Shown: positions 22,594 through 34,560 of the stretch, one piece after another
Numbering within the stretch: the first letter of the stretch is position 1
Layout of the letters: each line of letters opens with the position of its first letter
NCBI RefSeq assembly: GCF_020360975.1
Contig: NW_025408667.1
Location: 7,006,001-7,070,000 of the forward strand
DNA length: 64,000 nt
Direction: 5' to 3'
DNA from: Hirsutella rhossiliensis
Taxonomy: Eukaryota; Ascomycota; Sordariomycetes; Hypocreales; Ophiocordycipitaceae
The notes under the pieces: generated by a model
The model's database searches: none
Told to the model about the DNA's origin: nothing
Seen by the model: the letters and a program-made list of their open reading frames with translations, nothing else
Made by a program: the position numbers and the translations under genes

Positions 22594-23891
22594 TTATCTC
22601 CACGATCTCACAGCAATATCGGCCACCTCCTTACCTCTGGAGATGGCAATCTCATGGCCGCCGTTGACCACGTGAATATCAACTCCATCCTCTCCGAGCA
22701 CGGCCTTGGAGTCTTCGATCCACTCCTCCTTGACAATAATTGGGTCTCTTTCGGCGAGGATGAGGCAAATCTTGCCTCCCGTCAAGCCAGCAGGGACGGT
22801 GCTCCCTCGAGCCAACGTTTGTGGTCGTCTTCGAGCCAGCTGCTGGCCAAGGAGTTTCCAGACCTTGTCATGCTGCCCGTAAATCGGCGCGTGCCGCATC
22901 GTGCTCATGTAGGCCCCCACGAAGCCGGTGTTGCCTTGCAGCTGCCACCCGACCACGTCTCCAACCTTGACATCCTTTCGTTCCCTGGATACCGGCACGT
23001 CGTCGAAGTCGACTCCGGCATTCTCGCCCTCGGGCACGTCGGCGCTCACCCCACGGCGCGGTTGCAGCCTACGACGAGCCAGAGCATCAACGAGGAAGGT
23101 CGGCAGTATGCCATGCGAGTAGAGCAGCCAGCTCTTAAAGGAGACATGGGAGGGGCGAACCAGACCGCCGGGGCAGACGAGGGTAAGAGAGCGGACAAGG
23201 TGTGGATGATGGGCGGCGAAGGAGGCCGCGAGGGCACCGCCGAGGGAGTAGCCGAGAAGATGGAAGGCGGACGAGCCGGTCCATGGAAGGGCCGAGGAGG
23301 CTATTACGAGGAGGATCTGGGTTGTGTAGAGCCGGTCGTCGTAGAGAACGTCGACGGGGGCGTCCGAATAGCCTCGGCCAAAGAAGTCTGCATGGGCATC
23401 AGCTGCGCAGATTCTTTTTGTGTCTATTGGTTTTGCAAGATGATGGCGAAGCTTGAAGCGGGCAGGGGAGTCCTCCCAATGGAAAGGAGCTCGGGAAACT
23501 CACCAAATAAGATGACCCTGCATCCTCTCCTCACAAACTCCTTGGCCATGTCCCCCAGAGCCACGCACGGCGTGCCAATGCCATGCATCAACAGCACCTT
23601 CTCGCCGTCCTCGGGCCCCCACTCAAACACCTTTATGGTCCCGTACTCGGTCTCGACATGGCGCGCCCCCGGGAAGGCATTGGGCGGGTAGGGCCAACTC
23701 TCGGCGACGGCGGGCGAGCGTCGGGCGGTCTCACGCGCCTTGCATGCAATGGTTCTCGTCGGCTTCAGCTCGTTGTCCTGGCTGAGAGCCGGGCGGATGT
23801 GAAGATACAAGGTGAGACAGGCGGCGCCGGCGGCGACGAGGGCCCAGTTGACGGCTGGGCCGGGGCGCAGGTGCCACGAGAATCGGGTCAT
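22594..23891 (-). CDS. Membrane-anchored alpha/beta hydrolase
   Basis: Two exons: 23891-23504 and 23387-22594, joined across a 116-nt intron, 393 aa. Residues about 15-33 form a signal anchor. The fold motifs are in order: LLMHGIGTP (oxyanion region), FDFFGRGYSDAP, nucleophile elbow GYSLGG with Ser177, acid candidate Asp344 in LAERDPIIV, and His374 in VNGGHEIAIS. That is a complete putative catalytic triad. The long lid region between about residues 225 and 305 is typical of fungal hydrolases related to valacyclovir-hydrolase or MhpC-like proteins. Substrate unknown. An upstream in-frame extension exists, but the chosen ATG directly precedes the anchor. It is convergent with cyclin C, leaving 234 bp between stops. 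Confidence 0.85.
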
Positions 23892-24347
23892 GGTCGCCCT
23901 GTGCGGTGCCGTCGTGGCGCTCGGTTTACGGCAAAATCCCGTCTGGTTTCTCTGCTCTACGGCTCTGGGGGGGTGGCCCAGTCTCTCTTGGCCTACAACG
24001 TATCCTGCATGGGCAAATGTCCCGAGTATCTGGTTTCCGACAAAGGCGGACAGTGGATGGTGTGAGGTGTCTCGGTAAAAACGGGCGGAAGAGCGGACAA
24101 GCGGCGCCACAAGCGGAAACCTAGCGGCCGTTTTTGCCCACGCCCCCCCCGGCCGGCTCCAGGTTCATCCATCAATCGCTCGACAGTATCTGGCAACGCA
24201 CCCGCCGCTGCGCTTTTTTTTCTCTGGTTGGCGTGCGGTACGGAGAAGATTCCTTGTTTCCCGGAGCGTCAGCCCACGGACCGAGCCGAGCGTTGTGTCG
24301 GTCTCTTATCGTCCCCATGACCCAACGCCGGCAGCACCGTCGTACCG
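23892..24347. other. Intergenic, promoter side of the hydrolase
   Basis: About 450 bp upstream of the hydrolase start. Nothing recognised. Confidence 0.5.
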
Positions 24348-24757
24348 TCATCTCCCTGCTTGGCCGGCTGCCAGTGAAAGAGAAGGGAGCCATAACGTTG
24401 CTCTCTCCTCGGCTATGCGAAATGTCCTAAGCTCTGGCTCAAACGTGAGCTTCATGACCCGCTCAGCTGCCCTCCGTCCATCGGCGCAACAGTCTGCTCC
24501 GACCACTTCGACCGCGATCGGGGGTTCTCCGTCAGGGCCGGGGAGAAGGCTCGGATCGGCACGAGCAGCAGGAGCGTGACCCTGGCCCGGGGACGTGATC
24601 TTGGCCGTTTGTGGATTGGCACTAAAGCGGCGATGGCCTCGCAACGGCAAGCAGCAAAGGAGCTTACGGGTCGAATCCGGCCCTCGGCCGCAGCTGGTGA
24701 GACAAAACCTCCACCCTGCATCATCAGCATGTCGTCGCTGTCGAATGGCGGGTCCAT
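24348..24757 (-). CDS. Putative small two-exon gene, unknown
   Basis: A tentative model: exon 1 24757-24668 (MDPPFDSDDMLMMQGGGFVS start), donor GTAAGC, 68-nt intron, exon 2 24599-24348, together 113 aa. Support comes from a natural-looking acidic N-terminus, a canonical donor exactly where that frame loses protein-like composition, and an acceptor that continues into a second protein-like stretch (PPIAVEVVGADCCADGR, then KLTFEPELRTFRIAEE). I do not recognise the family. The C-terminus fades into low-quality sequence, so the gene may be truncated or continue into an exon I could not place. Confidence 0.3.
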
Positions 24758-27700
24758 GCAAAGAGGCGGTGTGTGGAGGAGGATGGTGGAGGGAGTCCGG
24801 GTACCTCTTTGTAGGGAGGTACGTACGGATAATTCACCAGCTCAAGCAACCGTGCCAGCTCGACGAGATGCGTTTCCGCGAAATGTGGGCAGAAGGTGCC
24901 TTAGTCAGTACAGTGCCCGTCGGACAATGCACACGAGTTGTTGCGCAACAATGCATTCTCAGTCCTCAAGGTCCCCGAACTCGGCATGGCGACAAGACAC
25001 AATCCGTCGGTACTGTAGAGCAAATGGTCGGCATTCAATATGCGCGCAGGGACAAAGTGTACTGTACTCGGTAGCAAGCGACAATAAACATAAATAGAGA
25101 TGGAAATAGAAATATCCGTGAGATTTGCAGCGATCAACAACCCTCGCTCGGGCCTTTAACGGCATGCTGCACCAGCAATCGGGCGGCTGTCCCGCGTGGT
25201 CAAATTGTCTGTGGCTGGTTCAGCCGCCTGCTTCTCCATGGCAGCTTCTCCACGGCAATCTGGGCGTCGCTCGGCAGTGCCGGATTCCAGGTTCTTGAAT
25301 TAGCCTTGCGTTCCGTAATTAGGTGATTAGGTGGGGTGCGCGTGCCGGACACAAGTTACAAATACATGCCTAGAATACCTACCTACCTATGCAACAAAGT
25401 CAGGGACGGGAGCGGGCCAGTGCAACGGCGCTGGGCGTGGTGGGCTGTGCTCCTCCGTCGTCTTTGTCTGTCCATCTGCAGGCACTCGACGACATTGATC
25501 GGTCGAGGATGAGGAGACGAGCCCCGGCGGAACCTGTAACACGAAATGACGTCTGGGTCAAGCATCGACGACCAGCGTTTCTTTATGCATTTGCCAAGAG
25601 GCTCGAGTCCGGGTGTCGACACGGTGCGGGCTTGCAGCCGTCACGAGGGTCTGACCCTGGCAGGGCCCCCGAAAAGCGAGCTCAAGGTCCCGTGGCCCAG
25701 CCTCCCCCGCTTGCCGAAACCCATTGAGTTCTGGCCCAAGCCACCGATGGGCCGTGTCGACAGTGAAGGGGTGAACACTGACACTGTGTTATTAATCATA
25801 TGTCGATTGAGCTGCCCCGCGATCTGCTACTGTGTGTACTGTACATGTTGCGACTCGAGCAGCACGCAAGGTTACAGTACTGTACAGTACATGCTTGCTC
25901 CTCCTCATGCCCATTGAAAGAAGGACCAAAGATGACTGCTCGGTGCTCATATACAGTACCTCGGCCGTGTATGTGTGCAAAAGACCGATACTGTACAACA
26001 ACCCAGGATGACTCAGATCTCTGCGATATCAGATTCGACGCGCCCGTCATTTGGCGGGGGCTTGGGGGGACGGGAGGGGCTGGCACTGGGAGAGCTTCTA
26101 CCAATGATGAGGTGAGAGGCGTTGCCGCTTTCAACGCCCCTTCGAGGGAGGCCCTGACTGTCGGGGCCGATGCACGACAGAGGAGAGATCATCCACGAGC
26201 AACGCCTTGCAAATGCAGATGATATCCTACGAATACATACGTGGATCGGACGGGAGCCGCAGCATGGGCCTGGCGGGCACAGGATGCAAGGTTCGTGACA
26301 TGGACTCCTGTTAGCGCTGCCCTGCCGGCATTTGCGCTGCGCCGTGCTGCCCTGCCCATGCCTGCCTGTCTTGGGGGTGTCGTGCCTCAACATCGTCGAG
26401 AGCAGGCTTCTCCAGTTGTCGATCGAGCTACCAAGATCAGCGATCCGTCGCTCTCTGGACAGGCATCGAGGCGTCTATCCGCGAAAGCGGTCAGGCAAGG
26501 GCACAAGCTCCACCAACCAAGCATGACAGCCACCTGCCCACCTCTTGGACCCGTCTCCACCTCGGTCGACATGGAAGATGGTCCTTTGCGCCCGGCTGCA
26601 GCACCACAGTGCGCCAGCCCGGCAGCGGCGGCCTCGCCAGTCGGCTCGCTACCTGACTGATGAGGCTCTGGCTCACCCGTCGAAAGCCCAAAAAGAGTAC
26701 GAGCAAAGAAGAGAACGAACGCCCTGCAAAACACCGATCCACTCAAGTACTCGCGGCACGCATGATACACCGTACTGCGCGGCATCGTAGATGGACATGC
26801 TTTTGATATTCAGTACATACTGTATCCGTATGCGAAACATGCAAGCCAGGCACGTGTGGCGGCCGGCCGGCTAATTATACGGCACAAGTGATTATCGACG
26901 GTACGAATACATTTATCTGGATAATTCAAATTATCATGTGGCGTGTACTCGTACTCGTGGCATATCTTACACCACGTCGTTCGTTTGTAGACTCGCCTCT
27001 CTTTTTGTACTGTCGCATAAGACGTTACTGTAACTTACTGTACCGGTAGTCTGTCTATATGTAGATCATGTGGCCGTGGCTGCACGGACATGTCGACATG
27101 GCCAATGCCCGAACGAGCATCTGTCATCCATGCTCAAGCGCCCGCCTTCCCTCATCGTCTGAGTGTTGGCCGTCGGTCACCAGCCTCATCTGCCTCTGCG
27201 GCGTTACCGGTCTGCACGGCGCGGCATATGGAGGCATCCATACTACCCCATCATGCAATACTGTATATTCAGCATCCATAATTTCTTCCTTGGTCCCAGG
27301 GCAGAGAGCAAGCATATACGGCGAAACGGAGTGGGAAAGAAGGGAGGACCCCAGCGGGTCCAACTAGGGGTGCCTCTCTGGGTGCCTCTCTTCTCCCTCA
27401 AGTGTCCCATATCCCCACATCCTCCTCCTCCCTCCCTCCCTCTTGACTCTGACCCGTCTCACCAGAACGAGAATGAGCAAGTCAGCGCGAGAGCTCGACG
27501 ACATTACCTCCCATGCGTGACCATCACCTCGAATGCCTGAGTTTGGGCTGCGACTTGCGTTTTGTGACGGATTTGCCCTGACGGCCATTCGGGGTACAAG
27601 GCTCCTCTCTCGTGGCTCGTCTCACCACTTTCCAGAGCCTTGGGGCCACACCGGATTCAGCGACAATTGTCCCAAGAGGCTGCTTAAGCACTCAGTAGCA

Positions 27701-29787
27701 TTCAAGAAACCTTGTCGAGGCCAGTTTCAGTTCCTACGGCGGAATCAGGGGGGGGGGACGGCTGGGGAGGGAGCGCTCTGGTCCAACCCTTCGATGAACG
27801 CTGATACATGCCCGCCAGCGCAGGTACATGCAGAGCCCTCGAGGGCTGTCAGGGTACTCCGTACAGCCCCCACATCGCCAACGGCGGGTGTTTGCTCCCT
27901 GGGACAGTGCCGGGTACAGCACAACACTAAGTTACTAGGAGTAATCACTGCGAGGCAGAGAGACCGCCCAAAAGACTTTGGCACTACGGAGTATACGTGG
28001 CGCAAAGGCAAGGGACTTGGGACCTGGAGAGATGGGCCCCTGTACCTATGTTGGGTTGGAAAGTGGATCCGCACTGTGTCGCAGGGTTTGGTTTATTGCT
28101 CGCACTGTCCTGCCGGCCAGGACTCGACGCAGGCACGCAGAAACAACCCAGAATGCGTGCAGTCAAGTGACCAGGCTGTTTTGTTGCTTGGATGGAATGC
28201 AGTGGACCGGCACCCAGGCAGCGAAGCGGGGGCCTCGGGCTGCTAGCGCTGGGTGGTGCGACAGCTTCCAACCTCACGTACAGGCAGGGCCTGGACACTT
28301 TGGGGTAAGCGGCCGAGGTGGCGAAAGTGTCAGGTATTTTGAGTTAGTGCTTTATTGAGCAGACATGCCCAGGCTGAGCAGTTTTGTATCTCGGAGTGCC
28401 CTATGGAAACCTTGCAGAGTGTACTTCGTACAGTATGTTCGCCACCTGGGCCAGCCATTCCGACGATCCAGCCACGCGACCTGCAGGCAAAGAGAGCTGG
28501 TACCGGGGAGCGAGCACACCCGGGCCTGCGCGAGAGTCAGCCCACTGAGCGCTAGCGGAATTTCTGCTCTGTCGTTCGGCCCACGGCCGCCATGTCAGTG
28601 GGTTATTAATGTGCCGATAATTAGTTATGTTATCCCTTGTGACAATTCGTCGCCGTCCGTCCCTGGGCGAGTATTTCTCCTGAACTGGACCGTCGCAACG
28701 TCGGTACCGGCTGCTATGTGCGGTGCGTGCGTGAGTGCGCGAGCGCCCGCGCCGTTTGATGAGCAGTAATCTACCCCTACCCGGGGCACGGAGAGCGGAC
28801 GGTACCATGAGTCGGAACCCCCTCCCTCCCCTCTGTTTTGAACACACGCCAGCCGGCGGTCATTGTTTGGCTCCCTCTCGGCTGCTCCCCACCCCACACA
28901 CACACTCACGACACCCAAAAAAAGGGCTCCAATGCTGGCCGGCCCCGCCTCGACCGGGTTGGCCTCTTTCTGCCTGCCCGCCAGGAGACTAGATATTATC
29001 TGCCTGCCTTGCCTGCCTGGACGCCCGCCCTGCCGCTAGGCTAGGTTAGGCCAGGTACCTCGCTACGTACCTTTAAGGCATTCGTGCTTGTCTCGGCACC
29101 GTGCCAGATGCACTGTCGCGCATGGCCGCCACCACCCCCGCCCGCGAAAAATCACAGTATTGGCGCCCACCCCCTGGCAACCCCTAGACCCGCCGTGGAC
29201 TAGCGCTCTGCTTGCCCGCCCAATCACCGGTCAGTGGCGATGACGGCGAATCCGGCGTGCTCGGCCTCCCATTCGCCGGCTGCGGCGCTGCGTCTCTGGC
29301 TGGGCCCCTCCATGCAGGCCAACAAAAACCCGCCATGTCTGTGTCCTCTTGACCTCCCACCCACCTATCTGCCGACTCTGTACCTCCCCTCTCGCATACC
29401 TTTCGTACCACCACCACCCACCTCCATCCCCTCTCCATTCTGCTCTTCTCTTCCATCCCGTCTTCCTCGCTCCGCCGAACCGCATCTAAGGGGGAAATAA
29501 ACCACAAATCAACACTCCTCTCCGCTTCCATCTTCCTTTTTTGGCATTCTCCATTCACGCTTCTCCCCGGTCCTCTTGTTTTCTTCTCATTTGCCGCCAA
29601 TCTCAATTCTCGCCATCCCTTGCAGCTGCGCGTCGACAACCCAACGTCGAGCCTTAATCCCGCACACCGCCGCTTCAGACCAACAAAACACCGACACGCT
29701 CGCCCCCAAGTGCTTCGGTTTACCTCGGTCGCCTTCCATTAACCGAGCAGCCAGCCAGCCGCCGAGTCGTGCTGGGCAAGACACACC
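24758..29787. other. 5 kb gene-poor region
   Basis: No convincing gene, transposase or RNA. Short open frames exist but lack domain features. It contains TACTCCGTA/TACGGAGTA copies at 27855-27863 and 27985-27993, ACTGTACAGTAC-like palindromes around 25835-25900, an AT-rich block at about 26870-26950, and TAGG/GTACC-rich sequence around 29031-29075. The last 400 bp is a CT-rich leader of the gene at 29788. Confidence 0.5.
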
Positions 29788-30417
29788 ATGGCTTCCTACT
29801 ATCACTACAACGCCCACACGGCACATGCAGCGCCCGTCTCCCACAACCACCACGGCGGCGGCCGAAACCGCAGGGCACCTCGGCTCTCCGTTTCCCACAA
29901 TGCTCAGAGGCAGTTTCGCGGCGCGCGAAGTCTCAAGGATCTCCACGAGTCAGCGGCTCTCTCGGCCTTTCGCGTCAAGTTCGAGGCCGGTCGTTCATTC
30001 GAGCTCGAGGATGACCTCGAGTTCTGTCCCAACCTCTTGACAGAAACCGACGTAAGTCACCGAGACCCGCACGAGCCTGCTTTTCTCATGGGCCACTATT
30101 GGACTGACACCTATCATCAGCTGGTGTCCATTTCCAGCGCCTCGGAGCGTTCGTCGTTGGCCAGCAACTCCCCCGAATCCTCTCCAACTCAACAACCGCA
30201 GACCGTTGCCCCCAGCTTCTCCCTCAACTCTTCGTCCCCGGCATTTATCCCTCCGAGCTTCCAGGGTCAACAATCGAGCCTGAAGCTGCACCAGCCCTCG
30301 GCCACGCGCGGCCGCAATGCCATTCCCATCATAAACCCCGCCACCGGCATTACTATGGCCAGCCCCTCGCCCTCGGTCTCGCCCGCCGCGCTGCAGCAAT
30401 CTCTTCGCCGGTGGTAG
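29788..30417 (+). CDS. Small Ser/Pro-rich fungal protein of unknown function
   Basis: Two exons: 29788-30051 and 30121-30417, giving 186 aa. The 69-nt intron (GTAAGT...CATCAG) is a multiple of three with no stop, so retention would add 23 residues. The N-terminus MASYYHYNAH with a His-rich stretch is followed by a more conserved-looking core (RNRRAPRLS, RQFRGARSLKDL, AFRVKFEAGRSFELEDDLEFCP). The remainder is Ser/Pro/Gln-rich and disordered, ending in a short basic tail RRW. The core recalls a conserved Sordariomycete hypothetical protein, but no function is known to me. It has a long pyrimidine-rich leader. Confidence 0.78.
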   Translation: MASYYHYNAHTAHAAPVSHNHHGGGRNRRAPRLSVSHNAQRQFRGARSLKDLHESAALSAFRVKFEAGRSFELEDDLEFCPNLLTETDVSHRDPHEPAFLMGHYWTDTYHQLVSISSASERSSLASNSPESSPTQQPQTVAPSFSLNSSSPAFIPPSFQGQQSSLKLHQPSATRGRNAIPIINPATGITMASPSPSVSPAALQQSLRRW

Positions 30418-32335
30418 ACTCGGACCGAGTCTCCCGCACACGTGGTGCCGTGCACTCTTTGGTGGACTTGAATCCATTCCCTTCTTTCGATAGCTGTTCA
30501 TCTTGGCGGGCACACCAAAAAAAAACTACGCAACTCAAAAGGTGGTACAATCGACTTTCGCGGGCTCGGTGATTTGGGGACGAGTTTGGCTTGCGGGCAA
30601 TACGCTTCTACATCACCACTCACCACTCAATCTCTTTTTCCGACTTATTATAACCGGCACAACACCATTTAACCGGCGCGGCTTGAAAGTTCGAAACCAC
30701 ATTCTTGGTCTTGTCATTGATATCATTTATTTTTCTTGGAAACCGGTGTCCCGCCTCCCGAGGTGAGGCTACCTGACTCGAATGGTTACTATCTTCACAA
30801 AGATTTGCATCTTGGGTCCTTCGCTCGGTGGTACCGACGATGGAGTTGGGACTTGATTTCGGCATCCTTCATGTCTTATCCTGGGAGCGCGCGATGGTTG
30901 ATTTGCATCTCCGAAAATGCCTGGCCCCCCCCCTCTTACGGTCACGGAGGCCACGACGCCACCAAGAGAACACCTAAAAGAACATAGAAAGGGTCACTTA
31001 CGATGTGCGGGGACTTGGGCTGTTCTCGGGTCAGTCACATATGGGAAATGTTTTGGGACGGATGACGGTCAGCAAAGATGAGCGGTGTCTTCGATGTTTG
31101 CGCGCATATGCGACTGGGAACGGGTTCTGGATCTAGGGGAGTTGGTTGTTTGCTGTCTTTTTTTGTCTTAATCACGGCTTGGGTTGTCGGAGGAGATCCC
31201 CCCTGTGCAATTGAACGGGAAAGCGGCGTGTCCATTTTTCTGCTTGCGTGTACGGTGGTTCAGTCTTACCTGGGACGGAGATGTTTTTTTCTGGGCATCT
31301 GACGACGAGGTGCCATTGAATGGGGATCTCATCTGTGTCGCAAGCATCTGGGAGAGGCATCAAGGTGGCACAGTCACGAAACGATATGGGTTGCGGGTCT
31401 GGTTGATTGGGATTTGTCGGGCCCGCGTGCCCTGGTGTTGTGATCTGGCGGGATCTGGTGTCCGCGAGACAAGGCAGGTTTGCTGTCCGGAACAGGGCGC
31501 TCCATGTTTGAAGGGTTGCGATACCTCGGCTTGAATGGCCTGCTGGGACGAGAGTCAAGAATACATACGATATGTTCTGCACGATTGCTTTGGCTTGACA
31601 GACTTGTGGAGATGTTGAATGACGCAGGCGGGGAGACGATGGCGGCTTTCAGCACGCTCGTCTGGCCTCTCTTGGGTCGACACGGCACTCACATGCCCCG
31701 TACAAGCCGATACACGCGCCACGTCGATGGCCCCCGCAGGCGATGCTGCTGGGCGCTCTACTGTACAGTGCGTTCTTGCCAGCCAATTGGCCTCTCCCTC
31801 AGTTCCTTTTGGGGCGGCGGTGCGGAGCTGTCGTCGACGACATGATGACGTCATGACCGCACCACCGCCGACTGTTTTGCCGGGGGAGGGGAAGTTGGCC
31901 CAAGGAACAGTTTCCCTATCTGCTTGCTGCCTTTGATCTCCTTTTTTCCACTTCCTGACAATATAAGCAAGAGATAGCTGACGATTATTTGATCTGTCTG
32001 GACTCTTGATTTGTTGAAAAAACACTCTCGCGAGGCTGAACTACGGAACGTTGCCCTGCTCGCCTCGGCAACTCTCCCCTCCTGTGTCTCTCGTGCAAGC
32101 CACTGTCTTGTCTCGAAACGCTCTCACCGGCACCGGAGCCAGACCTCGTTCCAATCAGAACCCCATTGAGCTTTCTCCTCTCCGAGACGGAGGCACTCTG
32201 GGCACGCAATTCCACTTGGATCGCCAGCCACCATCTGCGCTCTCTCCCTCTCCTCTCCCTTACCCCCCTCTCTCTCCCCAAAAGCGCACCGTCTGCTGCC
32301 GCCGACCTACCAGGATCTACCAGGGTGTGACGATT
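30418..32335. other. 1.9 kb intergenic region
   Basis: Between two same-strand genes. The first 250 bp looks like a 3' UTR, and 32090-32335 is a CT-rich leader of the next gene. Nothing is recognised in between. Confidence 0.55.
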
Positions 32336-32826
32336 ATGCCAGCTCGAAGCACCATGATCGCCGCGGGCGCGGCGCGGGCCGCGGCGGCAAGCAGGGCGGG
32401 TGTTGTCGGCCGGGGCTTCGCGTTTACTACGAGTGCGCGATTGGGCCTCAAGGAGTCGTCTAGCCGTGAGTTTTGTTCCCTCCTTCCCTTCAGTTCGCTT
32501 CTGTCCTCGCCCCCGTGTCGCACCACGAGAAGCGGGCATCACCTGTCGTGATCCGCACAACAGCCACGGGAACAGCAAGCGTCAATGACCGGGCTGACCG
32601 AGGAGTAGAGACGGACACCGACTACGAAAAGCACAAGCAGGACTCGCTGAGCAAGCAGCGCAAGGGCTCGGGCCACTGGAAGCCGGAGCTGGCGTCGGAC
32701 AGCGAGGAGGCCGTCAAGGCGGATAAGGGGAAGCACGACGGGGACATGGCGTCGCTGCAGGAGAGGACCAAGAGGGCCGCTGAGGAGTCGTCCAAGGCGG
32801 GGACGAGTGTACGGGACGACATGTGA
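32336..32826 (+). CDS. Small mitochondrial protein, conserved fungal hypothetical
   Basis: Two exons: 32336-32465 and 32564-32826, 130 aa. The N-terminus is Ala/Arg-rich without acidic residues (MPARSTMIAAGAARAAAASR, then RGFAFTTSARLG), a good mitochondrial presequence with an FTTSAR-type cleavage region. The mature part is highly charged (YEKHKQDSLSKQRKGSGHW, then ELASDSEEAVKADK), predicted helical and soluble. The KHKQDSL...GHWKPELASDSEEAVKAD block is recurrent among filamentous fungal mitochondrial small proteins with no assigned role. A second ATG seven codons in is an alternative start. It lies 0.5 kb upstream of the Pet8 carrier on the same strand. Confidence 0.75.
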
Positions 32827-33320
32827 AGATGGCGGGCCAGAAAGGTTGTCGGGGCCCGTCATGTTGGGGCCTGTAACACTGCGCTCAGTGCAGCAGCGCC
32901 TGTATGTTAGGCACGCATCCGTGTACGAGCCACCCAGCACCTGGAATCGCGGGTGGCACCTAAGAAGAAGAACAAAAGACACTGCGCAAAGCGGTTTTCC
33001 ATTTTCGTCTCCTCGTACCAATCTCATCATACACCGATTCGTCGGTGATGCCCCGTCAGACTCGGGGCGTCATCCATGATGGTGGCTACAGGGTAGGAAG
33101 GAGCCTGAACCCGGAGGCACGGCTCTTCCCGGCCTTTGCGCGCCCGTTATCGATAGCGGAGCTCCGAGCTGCGAGCGATTAAGCAACATCCCAACCTGCC
33201 TTGGACGCTCACATCCATTGCCCTCCCCTCCAACATCCGCGCAGTTGCTCCCGCGCGGGCTCCCACCGTGCAAACCCACCCAGAAGAGGAGAGGGAGAGA
33301 GAGAGAAAGAGAGAGGGAGA
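32827..33320. other. Intergenic, Pet8 promoter and leader
   Basis: 494 bp ending in a GA-rich tract that abuts the Pet8 start codon. Confidence 0.6.
33283..33320. repeat. GA-rich purine tract at the Pet8 start codon
   Basis: About 38 nt of GAGAG/GGGAGA directly preceding the ATG at 33321, so it forms the end of the 5' UTR. Confidence 0.85.
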
Positions 33321-34211
33321 ATGTCGTCGCAGCCGCCGCCGCCCTCGTTCCAGTCGGCCCTGCTCGCCGGGGCCCTGGCCGGCAGCACCGTCGACCTGAC
33401 CCTCTTCCCGCTCGACACGCTCAAGACGCGCCTGCAGTCGTCGGCCGGCTTCTTCGCCGCCGGCGGCTTCGCCGGCATCTACCGCGGCGTCGGCTCCGCC
33501 CTCGTCGGCTCCGCCCCGGGCGCCGCCTTCTTCTTCTGCACCTACGAGGCCGCCAAGCAGGGGCTCGCCGCCACCACCACCACCCTCGGCACGACGCGGC
33601 CGCTGCCCGACCCCCTCGTCCACATGCTCGCCGCCAGCATGGGCGAAGTGGCCGCCTGCGCCGTCCGCGTCCCTACAGAGGTGGTCAAGCAGCGCGCCCA
33701 GGCAGGGTTGCATGGGGGCTCGTCGGCGGCGGCCCTGCGCGCCATCCTCGCGCGTTACTCGGAGCCCGCGGGCCGTGGGGGTCTGCGTGCTGTCTGGCGC
33801 GAGCTCTACCGTGGCTGGGCCATCACCGTCTTCCGCGAGCTCCCCTTCACCGCTATCCAGTTCCCCCTGTGGGAGGCCATGAAGGCCTGGGCCAGGAACG
33901 CTCGCCGCCGCCCGGCTTCCGCCCGCGCCGACGCAAAGTTCGACGCCGACGTCTCGGCTGTGGAGGGCGCCCTCTTTGGCAGCGTGGCCGGCGCCATCGC
34001 TGCCGCCTCCACCACCCCGCTCGACGTGCTCAAGACGAGGGTCATGCTCTCCAAGGAGAGAGTCTCGGTGCGCGACGTCTTCCGCCGCATGGCTCGTGAC
34101 GAGGGCGTGCGCCCCTTCTTCGCCGGCCTCGCCCCGCGCGTGACGTGGATTTCTCTCGGCGGTGCCATTTTCCTCGGCAGCTATCAATGGGCCATCAACA
34201 TCATGCGATGA
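33321..34211 (+). CDS. PET8: Mitochondrial S-adenosylmethionine carrier
   Basis: Single exon, 296 aa, the usual size of a mitochondrial carrier. Three tandem repeats carry PLDTLKTRLQ, a divergent VPTEVVKQRA, and PLDVLKTRVM signatures. The start FQSALLAGALAGSTVDLTLF and the second-repeat signature PTEVVKQRAQ identify the SAM carrier (yeast Pet5/Pet8/SAM5, human SLC25A26). It imports SAM from the cytosol in exchange for S-adenosylhomocysteine, for methylation of mitochondrial RNA, protein and quinone and for biotin/lipoate synthesis. The C-terminal motif TWISLGGAIFLGSYQ agrees. A disordered basic insert lies between repeats 2 and 3. The 3' end converges with the WDR48 gene. Confidence 0.93.
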   Translation: MSSQPPPPSFQSALLAGALAGSTVDLTLFPLDTLKTRLQSSAGFFAAGGFAGIYRGVGSALVGSAPGAAFFFCTYEAAKQGLAATTTTLGTTRPLPDPLVHMLAASMGEVAACAVRVPTEVVKQRAQAGLHGGSSAAALRAILARYSEPAGRGGLRAVWRELYRGWAITVFRELPFTAIQFPLWEAMKAWARNARRRPASARADAKFDADVSAVEGALFGSVAGAIAAASTTPLDVLKTRVMLSKERVSVRDVFRRMARDEGVRPFFAGLAPRVTWISLGGAIFLGSYQWAINIMR

Positions 34212-34560
34212 CGCCGTCGCGGCCCCGTTTATTAGACACTAACTGCGTACGATGGGGCTCGGCCAAGGGGACTGGGTATACCTGATAGATGTCTGTATTA
34301 GAGAGGTCCCCGGCAGACGGGCATCAACCTCCAACGCCTCAGCCTCTAGCTGGCTCCACCCCATGAATATGTAGAGAACGAGCAAGCAGGCGACAAGATA
34401 TATACTCCTGCGCGGAGAAAGGCGGCATACCAGCATATGTGCAATGTGGGAGACACAAGGATGTGCGCAATAAGGGAAAATAATGCAAGGGTGACGAGCC
34501 CAAGACCCTCTGGCCCCCAGAAAAGGGATTGATACAATCACAGCTTGTCAGCTCCGTCTC
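34212..34560. other. Convergent 3' intergenic region, Pet8 / WDR48
   Basis: 349 bp between two stop codons. It should hold both terminators. No specific signal was assigned. Confidence 0.6.

Noticed and set aside
22513..23691. 392-codon plus-strand frame opposite the hydrolase
   Set aside because: The minus strand holds the complete catalytic motifs and a conserved intron.
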